From Methanomicrobiales archaeon (GTDB taxonomy: Archaea; Halobacteriota; Methanomicrobia; Methanomicrobiales; Methanospirillaceae): 18,466 nucleotides of DNA. The stretch is taken from assembly GCA_013415575.1 (NCBI GenBank), contig JAAEES010000005.1, forward strand, positions 1-18,466. The letters are read 5' to 3'. Each line of letters opens with the position of its first letter. The first letter of the stretch is position 1. The position numbers and the translations under genes were made by a program. Below, one piece after another: positions 7,764 to 15,163 of the stretch. The notes below the pieces were generated by a model. The model had not been told where the DNA came from. It made no database searches and saw nothing but the letters and a program-made list of their open reading frames with translations.

Positions 7764-7979
7764 TCAGATGTTCTCCCGTATACCGGGGACTTTGTTCATT
7801 TCGCAGTAATCGTCCATACACCCTCCAGCAGTGACACCTTTCATGCCCATACCGTGTCCTGGAAAACAAGGCAGATACAGACCGGGTGTGGGACTGGGGG
7901 CAGGTACCTCTCCCTGCTGATACGCCGGATGGTTTCCTCCGGGATAACCTCCAACCTGTCCGGCCTCCGCAACGCTCAT
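7764..7979 (-). CDS. Small cysteine-containing protein, unknown function (71 residues)
   Basis: I do not recognise this protein. It begins MSVAEAGQVGGYPGGNHPAY, has a glycine- and proline-rich first half (GEVPAPSPTPG) and ends with PCFPGHGMGMKGVTAGGC followed by MDDYCEMNK. That gives three cysteines (CFPGHG, GGC, YC), which could bind metal or form a thiol site. It has no membrane segment. Reality is supported by context: its ATG forms an ATGA overlap with the stop of the upstream isomerase gene, its stop lies 13 bases before dapF, and it is on the same strand. A longer frame to 8033 would run into the isomerase gene and is not needed. It may be a lineage-specific protein. Confidence 0.6.
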   Translation of the reverse strand: MSVAEAGQVGGYPGGNHPAYQQGEVPAPSPTPGLYLPCFPGHGMGMKGVTAGGCMDDYCEMNKVPGIRENI

Positions 7980-8941
7980 GGCACCCCTCCAGTCCCCGTC
8001 AGGTCCGCCCCGGTGAACTCGCCGATCTCCCACCCCAGGTAATCCCTGATAATGAGGTAAGCCATCTGAGGGGGGATCGCTCCTTGTTCGGTCACTATCA
8101 GGTCAATATATCCCGCAGGGGTCACATCGAATGCCGGGTTCCGCACCCTGACCCTGGGGAGCGCTGCAGCAGTTACCGTGGGCAGCACTTCAGCCGCCTC
8201 CCGTTCCTCGATCTCAATAAATTCGCCGAGAATGGTTCGGGGAGCAAATTTATAGGTCTCTGCTGCAACCATCACCGGGGTCCGTGATTCATGAGCAGCC
8301 AGCGCGATCTGCGATGTCCCGATTTTGTTGATCACCGCACCATTTACCGTGATAGCGTCGGCCCCTACCACCACAAGGTCGACTTCCTTCATGAAGTACC
8401 GGGCTGCAGAATCGACGATGAAGCTGGTGGCAATCCCCGCATCGTTCAGGGTTCTGATGGTGAGGAGGCCCTGGTTACGGGGCCGGACCTCGGTGGCAAC
8501 GACTTCGAACCTGGTGCCGTTCCGGTGGGCCTGGAGGAGGCAGGCGAGCGCAGTCTCGGAGTTGCAGTGGGTCATCACCACATCCCCGTCCCTGATGTGC
8601 CGTGCCCCGATCCTTCCAATCCGATCGACGGCCTCACCGGATATGCTGATGAAACGGGTGCAGGCCGCGGAGAACCGCACTTTTGCCTCGGTTACCGATT
8701 GAATGTCATCGGAGAGCGAGCCCATGACCAGGTGAATGGCGTTCGGGAGGGAGACTGCCGTCGGTCTCGTAGAGAGCAGTATATCCGCGGCCTGTTCCAT
8801 CCCCTCCCTGAACACCCGGAGATCCGTGGCAGTACTCCGTTCTGCGCGATCCTTCAATGCAGCAACCGCTGCACGGGCAATCCTGCCTGCGCCCCGGATT
8901 TCCATCTTCTTTATTTTCTCTGCAGTATCAGTTACGGTCAT
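7976..8941 (-). CDS. Ribose 1,5-bisphosphate isomerase (eIF2B-related)
   Basis: The 321-residue protein belongs to the eIF-2B alpha/MtnA-like isomerases. It best matches the archaeal ribose-1,5-bisphosphate isomerase that turns ribose 1,5-bisphosphate into ribulose 1,5-bisphosphate for type III Rubisco, in AMP/nucleoside degradation. The catalytic pair reported for that family is seen as Cys126 in VVMTHCNSETAL and Asp195 in VVVGADAITVNGAVINKIGT. Length matches the Thermococcus enzyme. The start at ATG 8941 (MTVTDTAEKIKKMEIRGAG) is chosen because homologues begin there; the open frame runs on to 9151 but would overlap the divergent HAD gene. Methylthioribose-1-phosphate isomerase is the main alternative. 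Neither AMP phosphorylase nor Rubisco is inside the window. Confidence 0.85.
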   Translation of the reverse strand: MTVTDTAEKIKKMEIRGAGRIARAAVAALKDRAERSTATDLRVFREGMEQAADILLSTRPTAVSLPNAIHLVMGSLSDDIQSVTEAKVRFSAACTRFISISGEAVDRIGRIGARHIRDGDVVMTHCNSETALACLLQAHRNGTRFEVVATEVRPRNQGLLTIRTLNDAGIATSFIVDSAARYFMKEVDLVVVGADAITVNGAVINKIGTSQIALAAHESRTPVMVAAETYKFAPRTILGEFIEIEEREAAEVLPTVTAAALPRVRVRNPAFDVTPAGYIDLIVTEQGAIPPQMAYLIIRDYLGWEIGEFTGADLTGTGGVP

Positions 8942-8995
8942 GGGCGTGTAATCATAACATGCCAATCTGTTCCAAAGAACTTTGCGGGATAATCC
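8942..8995. promoter_or_regulatory. Divergent intergenic region with a short palindrome
   Basis: Fifty-four bases separate the isomerase and HAD start codons, so both promoters must lie here or just inside the genes. A weak TATA-like TAATCATAA (about 8949-8957) could serve the HAD gene. An inverted repeat CAAAG-AA-CTTTG (8973-8984) sits in the middle and could be an operator. No convincing TATA box for the isomerase was found. Confidence 0.3.
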
Positions 8996-9808
8996 ATGTC
9001 GGTTGCCGTGGTATTTGACAGTGCAGGAACGCTCCTCCATACCTACCGGGTGGCAAAGAACATAGCTCTGCAGCAGCTCCTGCCGGGAATCGAGACCGTC
9101 ACCCTGACGTTCAGTTCCCCGGAGCGGGTTCTCGTTGTCATTCATGTCCACTCACGGGAGGTCATCGCCACGGCACCGTCCGAGCTCCTCTCATCATACC
9201 TCGTTGCGCATCATGCCGGGTTTGGCATCAGCTGCACGCGGAAAATCACCACGGCCGATGAGATTGGGGATGCGCTGTATACCGACACGAAGGCTACCGT
9301 TGGTGACCTCCAGGATTGTATCAGGAATGTCTGGGCGGTCTGTAAGAGGGAAGCGGTGGTCACCCTCAACAGCGGAGTGATCCTGAACATGGCCTCGAAA
9401 TCGATCGAGTTTACTGTAACTACCGGGGGGAGACCTTTTGAGGGGGCAACAGAGGCAGTGCGGGAACTCCACAGCCTCGGAATCCCGACTTTTATCGCGT
9501 CAGGAGACCGGGTTGTCAAACTCGAGAGGATGGCCGATCACATGGGCATCCCCCGGGACAGGGTTTTCGGGGTGGCAACGCCCACCGTCAAAGCCCAGAT
9601 AGTGACTGATCTCAAAGAGGAGTATGACAAGGTGGTGATGGTGGGAGATGGGATCAATGATCTCTGTGCCATGAAACGGGCGGATGTTGCCATTCTCTCG
9701 GAGCAACAGCCAGGGGATAAACCGGCCGAACTCTACCTGGCCGCCCACCATATCGTGAATAACGTCAGGGATGTGGTTGAAATCGTAAAAAACCTGGTGG
9801 ATGCCTAG
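8996..9808 (+). CDS. Soluble HAD phosphohydrolase related to P-type ATPase catalytic domains
   Basis: The 270-residue protein has all HAD motifs: VVFDSAGTLL (nucleophile Asp8), FIASGD (Ser169), Lys199 in TPTVKAQIV, and VMVGDGINDLCAMKRADVAIL (217-234). Asp8 is followed at +2 by alanine, not the aspartate of phosphatases, and the GDGINDxxAMxxADVAI stretch is the P-type ATPase signature. There are no membrane helices, so it fits the group called soluble P-type ATPases. Between motif I and II lies an unusual 120-residue insert with VHVHS and two internal cysteines (Cys108, Cys116). Substrate is unknown. It lies 70 bases ahead of atwA on the same strand, but atwA has its own promoter. The association with the methyl-coenzyme M reductase activation operon may be meaningful. 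Confidence 0.75.
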   Translation: MSVAVVFDSAGTLLHTYRVAKNIALQQLLPGIETVTLTFSSPERVLVVIHVHSREVIATAPSELLSSYLVAHHAGFGISCTRKITTADEIGDALYTDTKATVGDLQDCIRNVWAVCKREAVVTLNSGVILNMASKSIEFTVTTGGRPFEGATEAVRELHSLGIPTFIASGDRVVKLERMADHMGIPRDRVFGVATPTVKAQIVTDLKEEYDKVVMVGDGINDLCAMKRADVAILSEQQPGDKPAELYLAAHHIVNNVRDVVEIVKNLVDA

Positions 9809-9822
9809 TCACCGGGTTTTGT

Positions 9823-9878
9823 CTTTATATAAAAAGTAATATGCCCTGAATGCAACATTAGGATATGAGAGGAGAGGA
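9823..9878 (+). promoter_or_regulatory. Promoter and ribosome binding site of the atwA-mmp operon
   Basis: A near-ideal archaeal TATA box CTTTATATAAAAAG (9823-9836) predicts a transcript start near 9855, giving a leader of about 24 bases. The leader ends in a purine-rich Shine-Dalgarno stretch GAGAGGAGAGGA (9867-9878) directly before the atwA ATG. This is the best promoter in the window and probably drives all seven genes to 16680, since later junctions overlap or have at most a few bases. Confidence 0.75.
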
Positions 9879-11495
9879 ATGAAGCCACTTATCACGGTAG
9901 AAAATCTCTGCATGGACTTTGACGGCAAACGAGTCCTTGATAATATTTCTTTTGAGATAGGAGAAGGCGAGGTCCTCGGGATCATCGGACGGAGCGGAGC
10001 CGGAAAAACCGTTCTTATGCACCTGATTCGGGGCGTTGAACAACCGCCCACATCAGGGTCTATCGTATACCATATTGCTGCCTGCGCATCCTGTGAGTTT
10101 GTGGGCGTCGGGAGCGCTGCCGGGAGCCCGTGTCCGCGCTGTGGTGGTGCGATGAAGGCACAGGATGTTGACCTCTGGGATGAGGAAAACAGCCACCTGA
10201 AACGACAGATCATGCGGAGCACCGCGATCATGTTCCAGCGGACCTTCGCGCTGTATGGAAACGACAGGGTGATCGAGAATGTCATCCACGCGCTGGATGA
10301 TATCGAGTATCCCCAGGAGAAGTGCATCAGCAGGGCCGCCGACCTCCTCGACCAGGTCCGCCTCTCCCACAGGATGATGCACATTGCCAGGGATCTCTCC
10401 GGTGGCGAGAAGCAACGGGTGGTGCTCGCCCGGCAGCTCGCCAAGGAACCGTTCCTCCTCTTTGCCGATGAGCCGACCGGAACCCTTGATCCGCAGACCG
10501 CCCACCTCGTCCACAATATGCTGATCGAGGCAGCAAACACCAACAATATGGGGATGGTGGTCACCTCTCACTTCTCACAGGTCATCGAGGATGTGGCCGA
10601 CCGTGCGATGCTCCTCGATGATGGCAAGGTGGTCAGTCTCGGGAGTCCTGCTGAAGTCATCAATACATTCATGGAAGGCCTCTCTGACACAGAAGAATAC
10701 GAAACCCCGGAACTGGGTGACAACATCCTGATCGCCCGTGATGTGTACAAGCGGTACATATCCGTCGACCGTGGCGTTGTGAAAGCGGTGAACGGGGTAA
10801 CCTTCGAGGTGGCCGGACGGGAAATTTTCGGCATTATCGGGAAAAGTGGTGCCGGGAAGACCACCCTCTCCCGTATAATTTCAGGGATCATCGAACCAAC
10901 GTCCGGAGAGATGAATATCAGGATCGGGGATGACCTCGTCGACATGACCAAGCCCGGGATCGAGAACCGGGGGCGGGCGAAAGGGTACATCGGGCTGCTC
11001 CATCAGGAGTACGATCTCTATCCCCACCGGACCGTTCTCGACAACCTCACCGATGCCATCGGCCTTGAATTCCCAAAGGAGCTCGCAATGCGGAAAGCCA
11101 TCCTGACCCTCCGGATGGCGGGATTCACCGAGGCCAAGAGCAGGGAGATCCTGGAACGCCACCCGGGACAGCTCTCGGAGGGGGAGCGACACCGGGTGGC
11201 CCTCGCCCAGGTACTCATCCGTGAGCCGAGGCTGATTATCCTGGACGAGCCGACCGGTACCATGGACCCGCTGACCAAGATCGATGTCAAACACTCCATT
11301 CTCCATGCCAGGGATGAGATGGATGAAACGTTCATCGTGGTCTCGCATGATATGGAGTTTGTCAAGGATATCTGTGACCGGCTGGCCCTCATGAGGGGGG
11401 GCAAGATCATCGAGATCGGAAAGACCGATGATGTCCTGGCCATTCTTACTGAAGAAGAACGAAAGATCATGGGGAAGGCTGAAGTGAAGGGATGA
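9879..11495 (+). CDS. atwA: Methyl-coenzyme M reductase activation component A2 (twin ABC ATPase)
   Basis: The 538-residue protein has two complete ABC ATPase domains and no membrane segments. Domain 1 has Walker A GRSGAGKT (37-44), signature LSGGEKQ (173-179) and Walker B LLFADEPT (193-200). Domain 2 has GKSGAGKT (321-328), LSEGERH (432-438), LIILDEPT (452-459) and the switch His490. Between Walker A and signature of domain 1 lie two CxxC pairs, Cys69/Cys72 and Cys85/Cys88, which look like a zinc- or iron-binding ribbon. Component A2 provides the ATP hydrolysis needed to reduce Ni in coenzyme F430 to Ni(I) and so activate methyl-coenzyme M reductase. It heads a seven-gene operon and overlaps mmp3 through ATGA. 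Confidence 0.93.
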   Translation: MKPLITVENLCMDFDGKRVLDNISFEIGEGEVLGIIGRSGAGKTVLMHLIRGVEQPPTSGSIVYHIAACASCEFVGVGSAAGSPCPRCGGAMKAQDVDLWDEENSHLKRQIMRSTAIMFQRTFALYGNDRVIENVIHALDDIEYPQEKCISRAADLLDQVRLSHRMMHIARDLSGGEKQRVVLARQLAKEPFLLFADEPTGTLDPQTAHLVHNMLIEAANTNNMGMVVTSHFSQVIEDVADRAMLLDDGKVVSLGSPAEVINTFMEGLSDTEEYETPELGDNILIARDVYKRYISVDRGVVKAVNGVTFEVAGREIFGIIGKSGAGKTTLSRIISGIIEPTSGEMNIRIGDDLVDMTKPGIENRGRAKGYIGLLHQEYDLYPHRTVLDNLTDAIGLEFPKELAMRKAILTLRMAGFTEAKSREILERHPGQLSEGERHRVALAQVLIREPRLIILDEPTGTMDPLTKIDVKHSILHARDEMDETFIVVSHDMEFVKDICDRLALMRGGKIIEIGKTDDVLAILTEEERKIMGKAEVKG

Positions 11496-13024
11496 CCGCC
11501 ATCACCGTCCATCTCGATGGGGAACAGCTCGAGATAGAAGGTGAGAAACGGTTGGGGGCGGTCATACCTGACCGTGATCCGCGCTGTAGCGTTGCCGTGA
11601 TCCGCCCTGCGTCGCGGGAATCGGCCCTGACTTCCAGTTACCGGATTACCACCACCAGAGGAGAGATCACCGTTGAGCCCTCCGGGGAAGGGGCGCAGGT
11701 CTTTGATGCTCCTCTGTTTTCCAAGCCGCACCAGTTGCACTGGCACGACCGGTATGCCGCGGCATTCGGCCCATTTTCCCGCGATATCAGTCCAGCACGG
11801 ACTCCCCGTCTCTATGAACGGGGCGACGTTATCCTCGGTTGTGGCGGCTATGATCCCAAACGCTCATACCTGATATTCTCCAAGATGCGCCACTCTGCAG
11901 ACTTTGGTGCGGGTGGCGACGGGGGTATCATCGGAAGGGTGGTCAGCGGCATGGGGGTACTCGACCGGTGGACAACGGGTGATGCGATCACCCGTATCGA
12001 GCAGGTGATCAGCTGGGCGGATACCACCCGGTCCTTCACCACGGCGGATCGTGACCTCGTCCTTGAGGACGGCATGGAGATCGTGACCCGGATGGTGATC
12101 AGCGCCCAGGGGTTCTCAACTGCTGCTATCGACACCAGCACTGCAGAGAGCGTCGAGCACCTGCTCATCGCGCTCCGGGGGGGGCCGTTTACGGTGAGCC
12201 GGGCGGGGAGCACCCATATCGTGGACCTCTCCCGGAGTGAGACTGATGTTCCACAGGAACTCCGTCTCCCGCGCAGGGAAGGGATCGTGACCGTCCGCAC
12301 CAGTGGAAAGAGCAGGGGGAGCATCTACATCTACACCGATGACATTCCCGCATCCCCTGCACACACCGTGGTCGGACAGGTGACCCACGGCATCGAACTC
12401 GCCCGTATCGCCCGTGAAGGCGATATCCTGTGCGTGGACATAGAGCCTGAACGGTTTGACCTGATCGGAAAATCCCTCTCGCAGGCACGGGAGATTGCCG
12501 GAGAGCGTGGAATCGCCCTCTCCATTGACAGCGGGGAGGGAGAGCGGGTTGTTGTCGATCAGGTTCCTGCGACAACCCTCGAAAGCCTGCAGGCCCGCCA
12601 GGTTGAGCTCACCACGGTTCCCTTCGAGAGGGTGATCGACATCGCCCTCGATGATGCTCATGCCCCGGCATCCTGCGATATCTTTCGCAAGCTGACCGGA
12701 CTCCACCAGCACCGGGTAGGAAGACTCCCCTTCTTCTTTCATTTCGAGGATGTTTATCTCTTCAAACCCTCCATACCAAAAGGGGTAAAGATCATCCCGG
12801 AGAATACTCCCGAAGACACGGTTCCTGCCGCGACGCTCGCCATCACCAATGACTCGAGGAGAGGATCGGGGCTGGTGGGGGTCCGGACCACCGACAACAG
12901 TGAATTCGGGCCGACCTCGGAGCCGTTCGAAGGAACAAATCTCATCGGGCGCATTCTTGAACCGGAAAAACTGAAGGATTACCAGGAGAAAGAGACGGTA
13001 TTCATACGTGAGGCGGGGAAATGA
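11492..13024 (+). CDS. mmp3: Methanogenesis marker protein 3 (UPF0288)
   Basis: The 510-residue protein matches methanogenesis marker 3 in length and content. The first 40 residues look like a beta-grasp unit (MTAITVHLDGEQLEIEG, Cys32). The middle contains segments that resemble the end of cyclophilin domains: GGIIGRVVSGMGVLDRWTTG near 144-163, then SPAHTVVGQVTHGIELARIA near 290-310, and GTNLIGRILEPEKLKDY near the C-terminus. In M. maripaludis Mmp3 co-purifies with McrC, Mmp7 and Mmp17 as part of the complex that activates methyl-coenzyme M reductase with component A2. The ATGA overlaps at both ends suggest strict co-translation with atwA and mmp6. Enzymatic activity is not known; a structural or chaperone-like part is likely. 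Confidence 0.92.
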   Translation: MTAITVHLDGEQLEIEGEKRLGAVIPDRDPRCSVAVIRPASRESALTSSYRITTTRGEITVEPSGEGAQVFDAPLFSKPHQLHWHDRYAAAFGPFSRDISPARTPRLYERGDVILGCGGYDPKRSYLIFSKMRHSADFGAGGDGGIIGRVVSGMGVLDRWTTGDAITRIEQVISWADTTRSFTTADRDLVLEDGMEIVTRMVISAQGFSTAAIDTSTAESVEHLLIALRGGPFTVSRAGSTHIVDLSRSETDVPQELRLPRREGIVTVRTSGKSRGSIYIYTDDIPASPAHTVVGQVTHGIELARIAREGDILCVDIEPERFDLIGKSLSQAREIAGERGIALSIDSGEGERVVVDQVPATTLESLQARQVELTTVPFERVIDIALDDAHAPASCDIFRKLTGLHQHRVGRLPFFFHFEDVYLFKPSIPKGVKIIPENTPEDTVPAATLAITNDSRRGSGLVGVRTTDNSEFGPTSEPFEGTNLIGRILEPEKLKDYQEKETVFIREAGK

Positions 13025-13479
13025 AGGAATACAGGCCGCGATATGTTGGCACGGTTACCAAATACGTCTTTGTGGAATCGCCGGACATGACCCCGTCTGA
13101 TCTCGCCATCAGGGCGTATGAGATCTCCCTGGGGGTTATGATCAAGGAGACTTGCTTTGGTCTCCAGATCACGGGAAACCAGGAGGAAGTGCATCAAATC
13201 GTTGCCCGCCTCAGGGAATTTGACCCGGCGCATATCTTTGTCAAGGACCGCGGGTTCCCCCCTGGTGATCCCCGGCGGTGCCGTGCCAATCTTGGCGGAG
13301 CCCGGCCGGGATACTACGGACACGAGTTCGAGATTTCCCTGATCAGGTATGTATCAAAAGGTATCGAGGAACTTCCGGGCAGGGCTCCGGATCAGGCTGT
13401 GCACCCGCCGAGAGCAGCCGGTCTGGCCAGACTGGATGCAAAAAAACTGCAGAAGATTATCGAATCACAGGAGTCCTGA
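13021..13479 (+). CDS. mmp6: Methanogenesis marker protein 6
   Basis: A 152-residue soluble protein beginning MKEYRPRYVGTVTKYVFVES, recognised as methanogenesis marker 6 by sequence pattern and by its place between markers 3 and 5. Conserved-looking stretches are VMIKETCFGLQITG (40-52), DPAHIFVKDRGFPPGDPRRCRANLGG (about 68-93) and RPGYYGHEFEISLI. Cysteines 45 and 87 could be functional. The C-terminal 35 residues are basic and low in complexity and probably variable. Function is unknown; the protein is found almost only in organisms with methyl-coenzyme M reductase. It overlaps mmp3 by four bases, and two bases separate its stop from mmp5. Confidence 0.85.
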   Translation: MKEYRPRYVGTVTKYVFVESPDMTPSDLAIRAYEISLGVMIKETCFGLQITGNQEEVHQIVARLREFDPAHIFVKDRGFPPGDPRRCRANLGGARPGYYGHEFEISLIRYVSKGIEELPGRAPDQAVHPPRAAGLARLDAKKLQKIIESQES

Positions 13480-13481
13480 TC

Positions 13482-13931
13482 ATGGCGAAGGTGTTCATTT
13501 ACCCGACGACCAGCCTCATCCTCTCCGATTTGGTTGCCAGGTTCGGCCACCAACCGCTCTCCGCGGCACTCCAGGTGCGGGAGAAGATCCAGACTGCAGG
13601 TCTTGAATCCCCCCCGCTCCAGATTACTCCGGAAGACCCGAAGAAGGGCCTGAAGTATGCGGCGGTGGAGGTTCCTTCGGGAGTACGGGGACGGATGTCT
13701 CTCTACGGTCCGATGATCGAGGAAGCCGAGGCGGCAGTCATTATTCATGATGCCGATTTCTCCTTCGGCTGCATGGGATGTGCGCGGACGAATGAACTGA
13801 TCCAGTTCCTGCTCAGAAAGCGGGAGATACCGATCCTCGACATCCGGTATCCGCGCAGCGATGACGAGGGTGTCGAGTTTGTGGCCGCCATAAGGAAATT
13901 CCTGCAGGATCTTCCGGGAGGCGGGGCATGA
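13482..13931 (+). CDS. mmp5: Methanogenesis marker protein 5
   Basis: A 149-residue protein starting MAKVFIYPTTSLILSDLVAR, recognised as methanogenesis marker 5 by pattern and gene order. It has an alpha/beta look with a central strand AAVIIHDADFSFGCMGCART; the CMGC pair (Cys97, Cys100) is a candidate metal or Fe-S ligand. The ATG at 13482 has AGGAG eight bases upstream, which decides the start over the open frame that extends back to 13278 inside mmp6. The function is not established. Its close overlap with mmp15 (ATGA) suggests that Mmp5 and Mmp15 are made in a fixed ratio and may work together. Confidence 0.85.
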   Translation: MAKVFIYPTTSLILSDLVARFGHQPLSAALQVREKIQTAGLESPPLQITPEDPKKGLKYAAVEVPSGVRGRMSLYGPMIEEAEAAVIIHDADFSFGCMGCARTNELIQFLLRKREIPILDIRYPRSDDEGVEFVAAIRKFLQDLPGGGA

Positions 13932-15163
13932 GCAAGGTCCGTATCGCCCAGCTCGCCTGCGGACCGGAATACAGCGGGGTGCAGAACGAGATTGCGGAGG
14001 CTGCACGATCCGTCGATGCCGAGATCTTCTTCCCGGATATCACTCTGAAGGATATCAGGTCCGGGTATGATATGTTCGGCCTCGATGTTCGGAGCCCGGA
14101 TCTGAAACTCGCCATTGCCCGGGCACGAGCACTCGTGGAAGGAAAGGTCGAGGCCGATGCCGTCTTTATTGCCACCTGTTTCCGGTGTGCCGAAGCGGCA
14201 ATTGTGCGAAACGAATTGCGGCGCTACATCCACGAGAATTCACGTCTTCCGGTGGTCAGCTATTCCTTTACCGAGCGGACCACCGCAGGAACCCTGCTCA
14301 CCCGGATGGAGGCCCTCACCACCATTGCCCGAAGGAGGGCTCTCCTTGCCCGTGAGGTGCAGGAAGGTCTCACACTGGGGGTAGACAGCGGGTCAAGCAC
14401 CACCAAAGCGGTGGTGATGCGGGATAACCAGATCATCGGCACCGGATGGCTCCCCACCACCGCTGTTCTGAAGAGCGCTGAGGACGTTATCGAACTTGCG
14501 CTGAAGGAGGCGGGGGTAACCCGCGACGAGATCCAGGCAACCGGAACCACCGGATACGGACGGTTTCTGGTCGGTGAAAAGATCGGTGCAGATCTCATTC
14601 AGGAAGAGCTCACCGTCAATTCCAAAGGAGCCGTCTATCTTGCCGATTCCCAGCACGGTCCGTCCACCGTCATCGATATCGGCGGCATGGACAATAAGGC
14701 CATTAGCGTGCAGGACGGCATTCCGGGTACATTCACTATGGGCGGCATCTGCGCAGGAGCAAGCGGTCGGTTTCTTGAGATGACCGCAAAACGACTGGGC
14801 GTGGATATCACCGAACTTGGCCCGCTTGCCATGAAAGGGATGTCGACCATGGTCCCCATGAACAGCTACTGCATCGTATTCGGAACCCAGAGCCTGGTCA
14901 ATGCTCTCGCCGCCGGGAGCTCCCCGGAAGATGTTGCCGCCGCTGCCTGTCACAGCGTTGCAGAACAGGTCTTCGAGCAGCAGCTTCAGGAGGTCGACAT
15001 CAAGGAGCCGGTGATCATGGTCGGGGGCACCTCGCTCATTCAGGGGCTGGTCCGGGCGATGGGGGACCTGCTGCAGACGGAAATTGTCGTCCCTCACCAC
15101 TCGCAGTATATCGGAGCCGTGGGATCCTCTCTGCTGGCCTCCGGGTTTATCAAGGGAACATAG
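13928..15163 (+). CDS. mmp15: Methanogenesis marker protein 15, ASKHA ATPase of the archerase type
   Basis: The 411-residue protein has two parts. Residues 1-145 hold Cys11 and a CxxC (Cys84, Cys87 in ATCFRCAEA), and PVVSYSFTERTTAGTLLTRMEA recalls the end of HgdB-type dehydratase subunits. Residues 148-411 are an ASKHA ATPase (GVDSGSSTTKAV at 151-162, DIGGMDNKAI at 250-259, MVGGTSL at 364-370) of the BadF/BcrA/HgdC family. The two cysteines that bind the shared [4Fe-4S] cluster in HgdC dimers are present: Cys275 in GGICAGASGRFLE and Cys315 in SYCIVFG. Such activators use ATP to fire low-potential electrons into a partner. This is a good candidate for an electron injector in methyl-coenzyme M reductase activation, though this is not shown. 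Confidence 0.9.
   Translation: MSKVRIAQLACGPEYSGVQNEIAEAARSVDAEIFFPDITLKDIRSGYDMFGLDVRSPDLKLAIARARALVEGKVEADAVFIATCFRCAEAAIVRNELRRYIHENSRLPVVSYSFTERTTAGTLLTRMEALTTIARRRALLAREVQEGLTLGVDSGSSTTKAVVMRDNQIIGTGWLPTTAVLKSAEDVIELALKEAGVTRDEIQATGTTGYGRFLVGEKIGADLIQEELTVNSKGAVYLADSQHGPSTVIDIGGMDNKAISVQDGIPGTFTMGGICAGASGRFLEMTAKRLGVDITELGPLAMKGMSTMVPMNSYCIVFGTQSLVNALAAGSSPEDVAAAACHSVAEQVFEQQLQEVDIKEPVIMVGGTSLIQGLVRAMGDLLQTEIVVPHHSQYIGAVGSSLLASGFIKGT

Noticed and set aside
7980..8033. 18-residue extension of the 71-residue protein
   Set aside because: It would lie inside the isomerase coding region; the ATGA overlap at 7979-7976 is the standard coupling arrangement.
8291..8992. Plus-strand frame of 233 codons
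   Set aside because: Antisense to ribose 1,5-bisphosphate isomerase, whose catalytic Cys and Asp motifs are intact on the other strand.
8942..9151. N-terminal extension of the isomerase by 70 residues
   Set aside because: It would overlap the divergent HAD gene, has no family similarity, and the ATG at 8941 gives the normal family length.
13278..13481. N-terminal extension of Mmp5
   Set aside because: It overlaps mmp6 out of frame; the ATG at 13482 has a good Shine-Dalgarno and the family-like start MAKVFIYPT.
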